64,000 nt of DNA from the NCBI RefSeq assembly GCF_003289645.1, contig NZ_QLYX01000025.1, positions 1 through 64,000 of the forward strand. Reading direction: 5' to 3'. The position numbers and the translations under genes are program-made. Source of the DNA: Actinomadura craniellae. Lineage in GTDB: Bacteria > Actinomycetota > Actinomycetes > Streptosporangiales > Streptosporangiaceae. The notes beneath the pieces were generated by a model, which was not told the DNA's origin, made no database searches, and was given only the letters and a program-made list of their open reading frames with translations. Shown one piece after another: positions 40,235 to 48,586 of this stretch; the first letter of the stretch is position 1; the number at the start of each line of letters is the position of its first letter.

Positions 40235-41527
40235 TCACTTCCTCCGCTGGCTGCCGCTGACGCCGAGCACCTGGGCGCCGAGCACGTTGCGCATCACCTC
40301 GGGCGTCCCGCCGCCCATCGCGAGGCCGCGCCCGTCGCGGAAGTAGCGCTCCACCGGCCAGCGGCGCGAGTAGCCGCGGGCGCCGTGGATGCCGATGGCC
40401 GTGTTGGTGACCCGCTGCACCATCTCGCTGCTGTGGAGCTTGGCCATGAGGGTCTCCGTCTGGTCCGGGAAGCCCCCGTCCCCGCTGCGGGCGGCCCGCC
40501 ACAGCAACATCCGCGAGACGTGCACGTCCAGCGCCATGTCGGCGACTTTCCACTGCAGTCCCTGGAACTCCGCGAGCGAGCGACCGAACTGGTGGCGGGC
40601 GTTGAGGTGGCCGACGCTCGCGTCGAGGGCGGCCTGGCCGAGCCCCGTGCACATGGCGGCGTTGCCGCACCGCTCGGGGTTGAACTGGTTGACCAGGATG
40701 CCGGTGCCCTTCTTGGAGTGCTCCTCGGGCAGGACCAGGACGTCCTCCGGGTCGATGCGCACGTCGTCGAAGTGCACCAGGCACTCGGCGACGCCCCGGA
40801 TCCCCATCTTCGGGTCGATGTGGAACTCGCCCATCCCGTCGGGCCGCCCGGTGAGCACCACGGCACCGATGCCGTAGGGGCCGGCGGTACCGGCCAGGCG
40901 GGCGAACACGATGATGGTGTCGGCGACGTGACCACCGGTGATCCAGCACTTGGTGCCGGTCAGCCGGAACCCGTCACCGTCCGGGGTCAGGGTGGCCCGC
41001 AGGTCGGTGCCGGCGCTGCCGGCGGCCGGCTCGCTCATGGCGATCGCGAAGTGGTTCGTGCCGGCGGCCACCCCGGGGAGCAGGCGGTTCTTCATCTCCT
41101 CGGTGCCGAGCACGTTGATCGCGCGCCACGGGCCGTTCAGGAACGGCTGGACCGACATCGCGGTGCTCAGGCAGGCGCGCGCCAGCTCCTCGACCACGAT
41201 GCATCCCTCGAGCAGGCTCTCGCCCTGGCCGCCGTACTGCCGCGGGATCGTGAGCCCGACGAGCCCGGTCTCGAGGACGGCCTCGAAGGTCCTGCGCGGG
41301 AACTCCTCGGTCTCGTCCCAGTGGGCGGCCATGGGGCGGAGCTCGCGGACGGCCACCTCGCGGGCCAGTTCCCGGATCTCGCGCTGCCGTGGCGTGAGCT
41401 CCGCCCACATGCCGTCGTACGTCGGCTCCGGGTCGAGCGCGGCCGGCTCCCAGACGTCGCGGGCGACGTCGAACATCGGCTCCTGGCCCGGCACGTCGGC
41501 TGTGGGGGTCGTGGTGTCGACGCTCAT
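40235..41527 (-). CDS. Acyl-CoA dehydrogenase
   Basis: A 430-residue ACAD from ATG 41527 (MSVDTTTPTADVPGQEPM). Motifs: IPRQYGGQGESLLEG, FAIAMSEPAAGSAGTDLRAT, GTKCWITGGHVADTIIVFAR, FGRSLAEFQGLQWKVADMAL and the C-terminal AMGGGTPEVMRNVLGAQVLG. The Glu of NPERCGNA may be the base. The N-terminus carries about 35 extra residues. The middle of a seven-gene minus-strand run (ATPase, permease, ACAD, thiolase, SDR, ACAD, ACAD). Confidence 0.88.
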   Translation of the reverse strand: MSVDTTTPTADVPGQEPMFDVARDVWEPAALDPEPTYDGMWAELTPRQREIRELAREVAVRELRPMAAHWDETEEFPRRTFEAVLETGLVGLTIPRQYGGQGESLLEGCIVVEELARACLSTAMSVQPFLNGPWRAINVLGTEEMKNRLLPGVAAGTNHFAIAMSEPAAGSAGTDLRATLTPDGDGFRLTGTKCWITGGHVADTIIVFARLAGTAGPYGIGAVVLTGRPDGMGEFHIDPKMGIRGVAECLVHFDDVRIDPEDVLVLPEEHSKKGTGILVNQFNPERCGNAAMCTGLGQAALDASVGHLNARHQFGRSLAEFQGLQWKVADMALDVHVSRMLLWRAARSGDGGFPDQTETLMAKLHSSEMVQRVTNTAIGIHGARGYSRRWPVERYFRDGRGLAMGGGTPEVMRNVLGAQVLGVSGSQRRK

Positions 41528-41571
41528 GGAGGGTTGCCTTTCAGCGGGAAGGGGCGAGGACTCGGTCCGTG

Positions 41572-42351
41572 TCATCGGGGGGCCATCCGGATGGCGCCGT
41601 CGAGCCGGATCGTCTCGCCGTTGAGCATGGGGTTGGCGATGACGTGGGCGGCCAGGAAGGCGAACTCCGCGGAGTCGCCCAGGCGCGCCGGGTGCGGGAT
41701 CGAGGCGGCCAGGCGGTCCCGGACCTCCTCCGGCACGCGGGAGAGGATCGGGGTGTCGAACAGGCCCGGTGCGATCGTGTTGACGCGGACGTGGTTCCGG
41801 GCCAGGTCGCGGGCCGCGACGATGGTCATGCCGACCACGCCGGCCTTGGACGCGGCGTACGGCAGCTGCCCGATCTGCCCCTCCCAGGCCGCGACCGAAG
41901 CGGTGAGCACGCACACGCCGCGCTCGCCGTCGGGCAGGTCGTCGAGGGCGACCATCGCCGCGGCCGCGTGGCGCAGCACGTTGAAGGTCCCGATCAGGTT
42001 GGTCTGGATCACGCCCTGGAACTGCTCCATGGAGCCTGGCGTGCCGTCCTTCTCGACCACCCGGACGGGCCCGCCCCGGCCGGCGCAGTGTACGAGCGCG
42101 CGGAGCTCACCGAGTTCGGTCGCGGCCCGCACGGCCGCGTCGACCTGGTCGGAGTCCGTCACGTCGGCCGCGGCGAACCGCACCTGTCCCGCGGCGGTCT
42201 CGCCGAGTTCCTTGGCGACGGACTCGCCGTCGCTGGTCTCCAGGTCGAGGAGGACGACGTGCGCTCCGTCGGTGACCAGCCGCCGTGCGGTCGCCCGGCC
42301 CAGGCCGGACGCCGCCCCGGTGACGAGTGCCACCTTGCCCCGGATGTCCAT
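41572..42351 (-). CDS. Short-chain dehydrogenase (3-hydroxyacyl-CoA dehydrogenase type)
   Basis: A 259-residue classical SDR: cofactor loop TGAASGLGRATARRL, Asp in LLDLET favouring NAD, catalytic YAASKAG, and PGLFDTPILSRVPEEV. The last motif is typical of HSD17B10-like type II 3-hydroxyacyl-CoA dehydrogenases, fitting the beta-oxidation operon between ACAD and thiolase. The product would oxidise a 3-hydroxyacyl-CoA made by one of the crotonases. ATG 42351. Confidence 0.9.
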   Translation of the reverse strand: MDIRGKVALVTGAASGLGRATARRLVTDGAHVVLLDLETSDGESVAKELGETAAGQVRFAAADVTDSDQVDAAVRAATELGELRALVHCAGRGGPVRVVEKDGTPGSMEQFQGVIQTNLIGTFNVLRHAAAAMVALDDLPDGERGVCVLTASVAAWEGQIGQLPYAASKAGVVGMTIVAARDLARNHVRVNTIAPGLFDTPILSRVPEEVRDRLAASIPHPARLGDSAEFAFLAAHVIANPMLNGETIRLDGAIRMAPR

Positions 42352-42387
42352 TCGTTGTGCCTTTCGTGTCGTCGGGGGCGTGCGCCG

Positions 42388-43575
42388 TCAGGCGATCCGT
42401 TCGAGGACGGTCGCGTTCGCGAGGCCGCCGGCTTCGCACATGGTCTGGAGACCGCGGGTGCCACCGGTCTGCTCCAGGTGGTTGAGGAGGGTGACGAAGA
42501 TGCGGCACCCGCTCGCGCCGAGCGGGTGGCCGAGCGCGATCGCGCCGCCGCGCGGGTTCAGGCGGTCGAGGTCGGCTCCGAGTTCCTTGGCCCAGGCGAG
42601 CGGGACGGAGGCGAACGCCTCGTTGACCTCGAAGGCGTCGAAGTCGTCGAGCCCGAGGCCGGTGCGTTCCAGGACCCGCCGGGTCGCCGGGATCGGGCCG
42701 GTCAGCATCATCTCGGGGTCCTCGCCGACGACGGACGAGCCGGTGATCCGTGCCCGCGGGGTGAGGCCGAGTCGCTCGGCCTGCTCCGCGCTCATCAGCA
42801 GCACGGCCGCCGCTCCGTCGGTGAGCTGGGAGCTGTTCCCGGCGGTGACCGACCAGGTGCGTCCCGGCAGGAGGTCGGCGTAGTCCGGGGACTCGAAGAC
42901 GGCCCTGAGCCCGGCGAGGCCCTCGACCGTGGTGGTCGGGCGGATGGTCTCGTCGGCGGTCACCTTGGTGCCGTCGGGAAGGGTGATCGGGACGATCTCG
43001 TCGTCGAAGCGGCCGGACTCGGCGGTGGCCTGGGCCCGCTGGTGGGAGGCCGCGGCGAGCCGGTCCTGCTCCTCGCGGGTGATGCCCCAGGTCTCGGCGA
43101 CCCGTTCGGCGGCGACGCCCTGCGGGACCAGGCGGAAGCGCCCGGCGACGCCGGGACCCCAGGGGTCCTGCTCGATGCGGGCGATCCCCATCGGGACACG
43201 GCTCATCGACTCGACCCCCGCGGCGATGACGACGTCGTGCATGCCCGTCGCAATGCCCTGGGCGGCGAACTCGATCGCCTGCTGCCCCGAGCCGCACTTG
43301 CGCTCGACGGTGGTGGACGGGACGTGGACGGGGAAGCCCGCGGAGAGCCAGGCCATCCGGCCGGGTGTCGCGGACTGCTCACCGGCCTGGCTGACGCAGC
43401 CCACGATGACGTCGCCGACGATGCCCGGGTCGATGGACGTCCGCGCGACGAGGTGGGTGAGGGTCTGGGCGAGGAGTTCGACGGGGTGGAGGCCGCTCAG
43501 CGCGCCCCCTGGTTTGCCCTTGCCCATCGGGGTGCGGCACCCGTCGACGATGACGACCTCACGAAGCTCGGCCAT
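42388..43575 (-). CDS. Thiolase (acetyl-CoA C-acyltransferase)
   Basis: A 395-residue thiolase II: N-terminal VIVDGCRTPMGKGKPGGAL, nucleophile Cys in VERKCGSGQQAIEFAAQ, MSRVPMG, NPRGGAIALGHPLGASGCR with the active His, and TMCEAGGLANATVLERIA at the C-terminus. It performs thiolytic cleavage of 3-ketoacyl-CoA. The start, ATG 43575, is 3 nt downstream of the ACAD stop. All catalytic residues are present. Confidence 0.93.
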   Translation of the reverse strand: MAELREVVIVDGCRTPMGKGKPGGALSGLHPVELLAQTLTHLVARTSIDPGIVGDVIVGCVSQAGEQSATPGRMAWLSAGFPVHVPSTTVERKCGSGQQAIEFAAQGIATGMHDVVIAAGVESMSRVPMGIARIEQDPWGPGVAGRFRLVPQGVAAERVAETWGITREEQDRLAAASHQRAQATAESGRFDDEIVPITLPDGTKVTADETIRPTTTVEGLAGLRAVFESPDYADLLPGRTWSVTAGNSSQLTDGAAAVLLMSAEQAERLGLTPRARITGSSVVGEDPEMMLTGPIPATRRVLERTGLGLDDFDAFEVNEAFASVPLAWAKELGADLDRLNPRGGAIALGHPLGASGCRIFVTLLNHLEQTGGTRGLQTMCEAGGLANATVLERIA

Positions 43576-43578
43576 GAC

Positions 43579-44811
43579 TCACGCCTCCCCTCCGCCGGCG
43601 GCGGCCCTGCGCGCCGGACGCTGGTCGAAGGAGCGCCCGAGCAGTTCGGAGGCGATGCGGGTGCGCTGGATGTTGGGGGTGCCGCCGGCGAGCGCCCAGC
43701 CGTGCGCGTCCCGGTGCATCCGCTCCAGGCCGTACTCCTCGGTGTAACCGTTCGCGCCGTGCAGCATCATCGCCATGTCGGTGACCCGCTTGGCCATCTC
43801 GTTGGCGGCGAGCTTGGCGAGCGAGACGTGCAGGGTGCTCGGGGTGCCGGCGTCGAGCCCGGCCACCGCGCGGTCGCGGAGCATGCGCGCCGACTCGACG
43901 TCCAGGAGCATGTCCGCGAGGCTGACCTGGACGGCCTGGAACTCCGCGATGGGCCGGCCGAACTGCTCGCGCTGCTGGACGTAGGCGATGGTCTTGTCCA
44001 GGGCGGCCTGCCCCAGGGCGAGGCTCATCGTGGTGTTGCCCAGCCGTTCGATGGAGAACATCGAGAAGAGGGCGCGGAAGCCGTCGGGGGGCCGGACGAC
44101 GATGTTCTCGACCGGGACCTCCACGTCGTCGAGGATCACGTCCGCGGACGGCAGGCCCCGGAAGCCCATCAGCCGCTCGCGGGCCCCGAACGAGACGCCC
44201 TTGCGGTCGGCCTCGACGATCACGGCTCCGATGCCCTTGGCGCCCGGGGTGTCGTTCATCCGGCAGTAGACGAGGTAGCGGTCCGCGTCCCCGCCGTTGG
44301 AGATCCAGCGCTTCAGGCCGCGCACCACGACGGTGTCGCCCCTGATCTCCGCGCGGGTGACCATGTCGGTGGCGGCCGATCCGGCGTCCGGCTCGGAGAT
44401 GCCGATGGCCATCGCGTTGTCGCCGCTGATCACCCCGGGCAGGAACCGCCGCTTCTGGTCTTCGGTGCCGAGCCGCACCAGGTGCTGCGCCGGTCCGACG
44501 TTGGCCTCGAAGACCTGGAAGGCCGCCGGTGGCCAGACCTTCGCCAGTTCCTCGACCACGGTCAGGGCTTCGGCGAACGTTCCTCCGGCGCCGCCGTACT
44601 CCTCGGGGAGAGCGATGCCCAGCCAGCCGAGGGACCCCAGGTAGCGCCGTTCGTCATGCGTGATGGCGGTCCGGTCGCGGTCCCACTGTTCGGCGTGCGG
44701 CGCGTAGCGTTTCTCCGCGACCTGGCGGGCTATCTCCCGCAGTTCGGACACTTCGGTCGGCTGGGCGGCGGGGCCCGGGTCGGCCGGCCGCGGCTCGGGT
44801 GGTGTGGTCAT
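43579..44811 (-). CDS. Acyl-CoA dehydrogenase
   Basis: ATG 44811 gives 410 residues; the frame to 44871 has a weak leader. Motifs: LPEEYGGAGGTFAEAL, MAIGISEPDAGSAATDMVTR, GLKRWISNGGDADRYLVYCR, FGRPIAEFQAVQVSLADML and HGANGYTEEYGLERMHRDA. The segment near the active site, ALAGGTPNIQRTRIA, lacks the YEGT Glu; IERLGN may provide the base. It is the first metabolic gene after the transporter, 119 bp downstream of the permease stop. Confidence 0.88.
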   Translation of the reverse strand: MTTPPEPRPADPGPAAQPTEVSELREIARQVAEKRYAPHAEQWDRDRTAITHDERRYLGSLGWLGIALPEEYGGAGGTFAEALTVVEELAKVWPPAAFQVFEANVGPAQHLVRLGTEDQKRRFLPGVISGDNAMAIGISEPDAGSAATDMVTRAEIRGDTVVVRGLKRWISNGGDADRYLVYCRMNDTPGAKGIGAVIVEADRKGVSFGARERLMGFRGLPSADVILDDVEVPVENIVVRPPDGFRALFSMFSIERLGNTTMSLALGQAALDKTIAYVQQREQFGRPIAEFQAVQVSLADMLLDVESARMLRDRAVAGLDAGTPSTLHVSLAKLAANEMAKRVTDMAMMLHGANGYTEEYGLERMHRDAHGWALAGGTPNIQRTRIASELLGRSFDQRPARRAAAGGGEA

Positions 44812-44930
44812 GCGCTGTGCTGCTCCCGTCTGTGGGGAGTGCAGGTCTTCCCGGCGCTCGCCGTCAAGCATCGTCGAGCGCGGGCGGGTCCTGCGTGATG
44901 GATGGATGTGCGGTGCGACGGTGGTCCGGG

Positions 44931-45803
44931 TCAGCGGCTCTGGGCGTACTCGCTGTCCGCCCAGTGCGCCACGCGGGAGCCGAGCAGCCCGACCAGCCCG
45001 CTGAACAGGACACCGACGATCGAGATGGTCACGATGCCGACGTACATCCGGTCGGGGACGAAGATCTGCCAGGCATGCCAGGTGTAGTAACCGAGTCCTT
45101 CACGGGCGTTGACGAACTCGACGGCGATGACCAGCAGCATGGAGATGCCCGAGGCGAGCTTGAGGCTGGAGACGATCTGCGGCGTGATCGCCGGGACGAT
45201 CATCCAGCGGAACCGCTGGCTGGGCGACAGGCCGTAGGACCGCGCGATCTCGTGGAACGGGGTGGGGATCAGCATCGCGGCGGACAGCGTCGTGAAGGCG
45301 ACGATGTAGAACGTGCCGAGGGAGATGAAGACCAGCTTCGGTATCTCGCCGAGCCCGAAGAGCAGCAGGAACAGCGGCAGCAGCGCGAGCTTCGGAATGA
45401 CGTAGAGCGCGCGGATGATGGGCTCGAGCATCCAGCGCAGGATCTTCACCTGGCTCATCAGGAGGCCGATGAATATTCCGGCCAGCGATCCGATGATGTA
45501 GCCCGCCAGCAGCCGGACGATGGTGATCTTGAACTCGGACCAGAGCATTCCGCTCTGCAGGTCCTCCTGAGCCTTCGCCGCCACCGCACTCGGCTGGCTG
45601 AAGAAGCGGGCGTCGATCCAGCCTGACCGGGCCGAGATCTCCCAGGCGACGAGCATGCCGACCGGGATCACGAGGCCGAGCACGAGCCGCAGGACGCCGT
45701 CGCGCCTCGCCTGGTGCGCCGTCGATCGCTGCTTGGGGTCGGGCCGGCGCTCGACCCAGCCGCCCTCGTCTTGGGAGACGCTCCGGTCCATCTGCACGGT
45801 CAT
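44931..45803 (-). CDS. ABC transporter permease, SsuC/TauC type
   Basis: A 290-residue protein with about six transmembrane helices after a basic, soluble N-terminus (MTVQMDRSVSQDEGGWVERR). The EAA-loop sequence EIARSYGLSPSQRFRWMIVPAITP contacts the ATPase. It belongs to the nitrate/sulfonate/taurine permease group. ATG 45803 overlaps the ATPase stop (ATGA), so the two subunits are coupled. No binding-protein gene is next to it; the one at 29139 is the likely partner. Confidence 0.9.
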   Translation of the reverse strand: MTVQMDRSVSQDEGGWVERRPDPKQRSTAHQARRDGVLRLVLGLVIPVGMLVAWEISARSGWIDARFFSQPSAVAAKAQEDLQSGMLWSEFKITIVRLLAGYIIGSLAGIFIGLLMSQVKILRWMLEPIIRALYVIPKLALLPLFLLLFGLGEIPKLVFISLGTFYIVAFTTLSAAMLIPTPFHEIARSYGLSPSQRFRWMIVPAITPQIVSSLKLASGISMLLVIAVEFVNAREGLGYYTWHAWQIFVPDRMYVGIVTISIVGVLFSGLVGLLGSRVAHWADSEYAQSR

Positions 45804-46624
45804 TGGACGACCTCCTCGACGTCACCTTTGAGGTCGGCCCAGAGGTCCTCCTCGAGCCGGCTGAATTCCGGGTCCTTCCTCAGCTCCGCCGTCCGCGGGC
45901 GCGCGAACGGGACGTCGACGATGCGCCGTATGCGTCCCGGGCGGGCCGACATCAGGGCGATCCGGTCGGAGAGGAGGATCGCCTCGTCGAGGTTGTGGGT
46001 GACGAAGAAGACCGTGTGGTTGTGCTCGCGGACGATGGCGAGGAGTTCCTCCTGGAGCACCTTGCGCAGTTGCGCGTCGAGCGCCGCGAAGGGCTCGTCC
46101 ATCAGCAGGATCTCGGGCTCGACGACGAACGCGCGCGCCAGGGCGACGCGCTGTTTCATGCCACCGGACAGGTTGCCCGGAAGCGCCTTCTCGAACCCGG
46201 TGAGGCCGACCCGCTCGATCCACTCCTGCGCGCGACGGCGCGCTTCGGAGCGGTCCACACCGGCGGCGTCGAGCCCCAGGCGCACGTTCGCCTCGACCGT
46301 GTGCCAGGGAAAGATCGAGTACTCCTGGAACACCGGGGCGACGAGCGGCCGGTCCCGGTGCTGGTGGTGGATCCGGACGACTCCGTCCGTGGGCTTCTGC
46401 AGCCCCGCGAGTACCCGCAGCAGCGTCGACTTCCCGCAACCCGACGGGCCGACGACCGAAAGGAACTCGCCGCGCCCGACGGTCAGGTCGACGTCGTCGA
46501 GGGCGACGACGTCTTCCCGGCGGCGACGGCGGTACCGGTAGGACACCCCCTCGACGCGGATCTTGTCAGTGATCGGCGCAACGTCGCCCGTCAGGGGCGA
46601 CTCCGAGCGCACGGCCTCAGTCAT
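45800..46624 (-). CDS. ABC transporter ATPase, SsuB/TauB type
   Basis: ATG 46624 follows GAGAGGGG; a longer frame to 46672 is possible. The 274-residue ATPase has Walker A VVGPSGCGKSTLLR, Q-loop PVFQEYSIFPWHTV, signature LSGGMKQRVALARAF, Walker B ILLMDEPFAALDA and H-loop FVTHNLDEAI. The sequence after Walker A matches nitrate/sulfonate ATPases. It heads the transporter-beta-oxidation operon. The TGGAA box at 46670-46690 lies just upstream. Confidence 0.92.
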   Translation of the reverse strand: MTEAVRSESPLTGDVAPITDKIRVEGVSYRYRRRRREDVVALDDVDLTVGRGEFLSVVGPSGCGKSTLLRVLAGLQKPTDGVVRIHHQHRDRPLVAPVFQEYSIFPWHTVEANVRLGLDAAGVDRSEARRRAQEWIERVGLTGFEKALPGNLSGGMKQRVALARAFVVEPEILLMDEPFAALDAQLRKVLQEELLAIVREHNHTVFFVTHNLDEAILLSDRIALMSARPGRIRRIVDVPFARPRTAELRKDPEFSRLEEDLWADLKGDVEEVVQ

Positions 46625-46669
46625 CTGGCCCCTCTCGGCATCGTCACGGTCAAACCTTCCGATTCGATT

Positions 46670-46690
46670 CAATGGAATTCAATTCACCTG
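46670..46690. promoter_or_regulatory. TGGAA box with 8-5-8 spacing
   Basis: CAATGGAA-TTCAA-TTCACCTG has the same left arm, the same 5-nt gap and a similar right arm as the palindrome at 30269-30289. It lies between the ABC ATPase and the divergent LLM oxidoreductase and is inferred to be an IclR-type operator. Confidence 0.5.
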
Positions 46691-46754
46691 GTATGAATCA
46701 TCCGAGTGATCCGAGACTATGTCAAGGGTCGCAACCCGACGGAGAGGAACGACC

Positions 46755-47696
46755 ATGCGCCTGTGCGCCAACTGGCTCCCGCTTTCCCCCGGCCTGACCC
46801 GGGAGGTCGCCGCCCGGTGCGAGGCGGCCGGCCTGTGGGGCATCGGGATCGGCGACTCCCCCAACTACGGCGAGCTCTACTCCGCCTGCACCGACGCGCT
46901 CGGCGCGACGTCCTCGCTGGTCGTGAGCACCAGCGTGACCAACCCCGTGACCCGGCACTGGTCGGTGCACGCCAGCGCCGTGCGCGCCCTGACCTCCGCC
47001 CACCCCGGCCGGTTCCGCCTGGGGTTCGGCCGAGGAGACTCGGCCGTGCACACCTTCGGCCTCCGGCCCGCGCCCCTGGCCGACCTCGAGCGCTTCGGGC
47101 GTTCGGTGGCGGACTCCGCGCGGGCGGCCGGCGTCGACCCCTTCCTGCTCGTCGCGGCCAGCGGCCCCGCGACCGCGCGCGTCGCCGGGCGCGTGGCCGA
47201 CGGCGTCATCGCCGGCGTCGGCGGGGACCCCGTCGCGCTCCGCACGATCCGCGAGCGCGCGCACGCCGCCCGCGACGACGCTCCTTTCGAGGTCTGGGCA
47301 TCGGTGCGGATCGCCATCGGACGGGACGACGACGAGGTGCGCGACCTGCGGCGACGCCTCGTCCCGCGCGCGGTGAGCGCGTCACACTTCGCCTTCGCGT
47401 CGACCTTCGAGGGCAAGAACGTGCCCGCGGAGTACGCCGGCGTGCTGGCCGAGCGCTACGCGACCTACGACTACGGCTCGCACGGCCGCTCCGGAGCGAC
47501 CTCGAACGCGACGATGTTCTCGGACCGGCCCGACATCGAGGACTACCTGCTCGACCGCTTCGCCGTCGTGGGACGCGCGGACGACTGCCGGGCCCGGCTG
47601 GCGGAGCTCTCGACGCACGTCGACGGCATCTACCTGTCGCTGCTCTTCGAAGACGCCCTCCCCCAGATCGACCGGATCGGTGCGATGCTCGCATAG
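46755..47696 (+). CDS. LLM-class flavin-dependent oxidoreductase
   Basis: ATG 46755 with GGAGAGG upstream. The 313-residue TIM-barrel protein starts MRLCANWLPLSPGLTREVAA and has LVVSTSVTNPVTRHWSVHASAV, HPGRFRLGFGRGDSAVHTFGL and FLLVAASGPATARVAGRVADGV. It resembles F420-dependent mer/LLM enzymes of the 5,10-methylene-H4MPT reductase type, used in actinomycetes for oxidoreduction of xenobiotics. It is divergent from the ABC ATPase gene. Its stop overlaps the first block of promoter-motif copy 2. Confidence 0.85.
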   Translation: MRLCANWLPLSPGLTREVAARCEAAGLWGIGIGDSPNYGELYSACTDALGATSSLVVSTSVTNPVTRHWSVHASAVRALTSAHPGRFRLGFGRGDSAVHTFGLRPAPLADLERFGRSVADSARAAGVDPFLLVAASGPATARVAGRVADGVIAGVGGDPVALRTIRERAHAARDDAPFEVWASVRIAIGRDDDEVRDLRRRLVPRAVSASHFAFASTFEGKNVPAEYAGVLAERYATYDYGSHGRSGATSNATMFSDRPDIEDYLLDRFAVVGRADDCRARLAELSTHVDGIYLSLLFEDALPQIDRIGAMLA

Positions 47697-47733
47697 GCAG
47701 GGGACTCCCCCGGGTTCGGCACCAGGTCTTGGT
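47691..47733 (+). promoter_or_regulatory. Two-block promoter motif, copy 2
   Basis: GCATAGG (47691-47697) and AGGTCTTGGT (47724-47733), again 33 bp apart. Each block differs from the other copies at one position. A possible -10 TTGAAT at 47754-47759 would give a leaderless transcript from GTG 47766 of the crotonase gene. Confidence 0.5.
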
Positions 47734-47753
47734 CTTCGAGCGCCGCGGCGCCC

Positions 47754-48560
47754 TTGAATGACGGCGTGAAGCAGCAGAGCAGTCCCGGCGACGAGGTCCG
47801 ACTCGCCTTCGAGGGTTCCGTGGCCACCATCACGATCGACCGCCCGGCCGTCCGCAACGCGATGAACCGGGATACCTGGACCGTCCTGGCCGACCACCTG
47901 GGAACGGTCACCCGGTCAGAGGCGCGCGTGCTGGTGCTCACCGGAACGGGCGGCCACTTCTGCGCGGGAGCCGACACCTCGGCGCGGCGGCGCACCGACC
48001 TCCACCCCCTGGACCGCCTCGGCCACGTCACCGCACCGCTGGTCGCCCTGCAAGAGCTACCGCTCCCGGTCGTGGCGAAGGTCGACGGTCCCGCCGTGGG
48101 CGCCGGCCTGAGCCTGGCGCTGTCGGCCGACCTCGTCGTGGCCACGACCCGGGCCCGGTTCGGGACCGCGTTCTCGCGCCGCGGGCTCTCGCTCGACACC
48201 GGGTCGTCGTGGCTGCTTCCCCGGGTCGTCGGCCTGCAGACGGCCAAGCGGCTCGCCTACCTGGCCGAGACGCTCGACGCGGCGGAAGCCCACCGGCTCG
48301 GCCTGGTGACCTGGCTCGTCCCACCCGACGAGATCGACCCGTTCACCGCCGACCTGGCGCTGCGCCTCGCCGCGGCCCCGCCCGTCGCCGTACGGCTCGA
48401 CAAGGAGCTGCTCAACCATTCCCACGAGCGGTCGTTCCGGGAGGCCGTCGCGGCCGAGAACGTCGCCCAGGTGGTCAACATGGGGACCGATTCCCCGACC
48501 GCCCGGGAGGCGCTCGCCCGGGGCGAACGCCCCACCTTCACCGGCCGCTGGCGCGGTTGA
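47754..48560 (+). CDS. Enoyl-CoA hydratase/isomerase (crotonase)
   Basis: About 265-268 residues, with TTG 47754 or GTG 47766 as start; neither has a ribosome binding site and GTG could be leaderless. Oxyanion motifs TGTGGHFCAGADTSARRRT and GPAVGAGLSLALSADLVVA are present, then FGTAFSRRGLSLDTGSSWLLPRV. The usual catalytic Glu pair is replaced, with Asp in LSLDTG, a pattern of isomerase or dehydratase-like crotonases. It is followed by an ACAD 26 bp downstream. Confidence 0.85.
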   Translation: MNDGVKQQSSPGDEVRLAFEGSVATITIDRPAVRNAMNRDTWTVLADHLGTVTRSEARVLVLTGTGGHFCAGADTSARRRTDLHPLDRLGHVTAPLVALQELPLPVVAKVDGPAVGAGLSLALSADLVVATTRARFGTAFSRRGLSLDTGSSWLLPRVVGLQTAKRLAYLAETLDAAEAHRLGLVTWLVPPDEIDPFTADLALRLAAAPPVAVRLDKELLNHSHERSFREAVAAENVAQVVNMGTDSPTAREALARGERPTFTGRWRG

Positions 48561-48586
48561 CCCCCGAGCGACCAAGGAGACACGCG

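Noticed and set aside
41569-44898. A 1109-residue plus-strand open frame
   Set aside because: It is antisense to SDR, thiolase and ACAD genes with complete catalytic motifs. The composition is typical of shadow frames.
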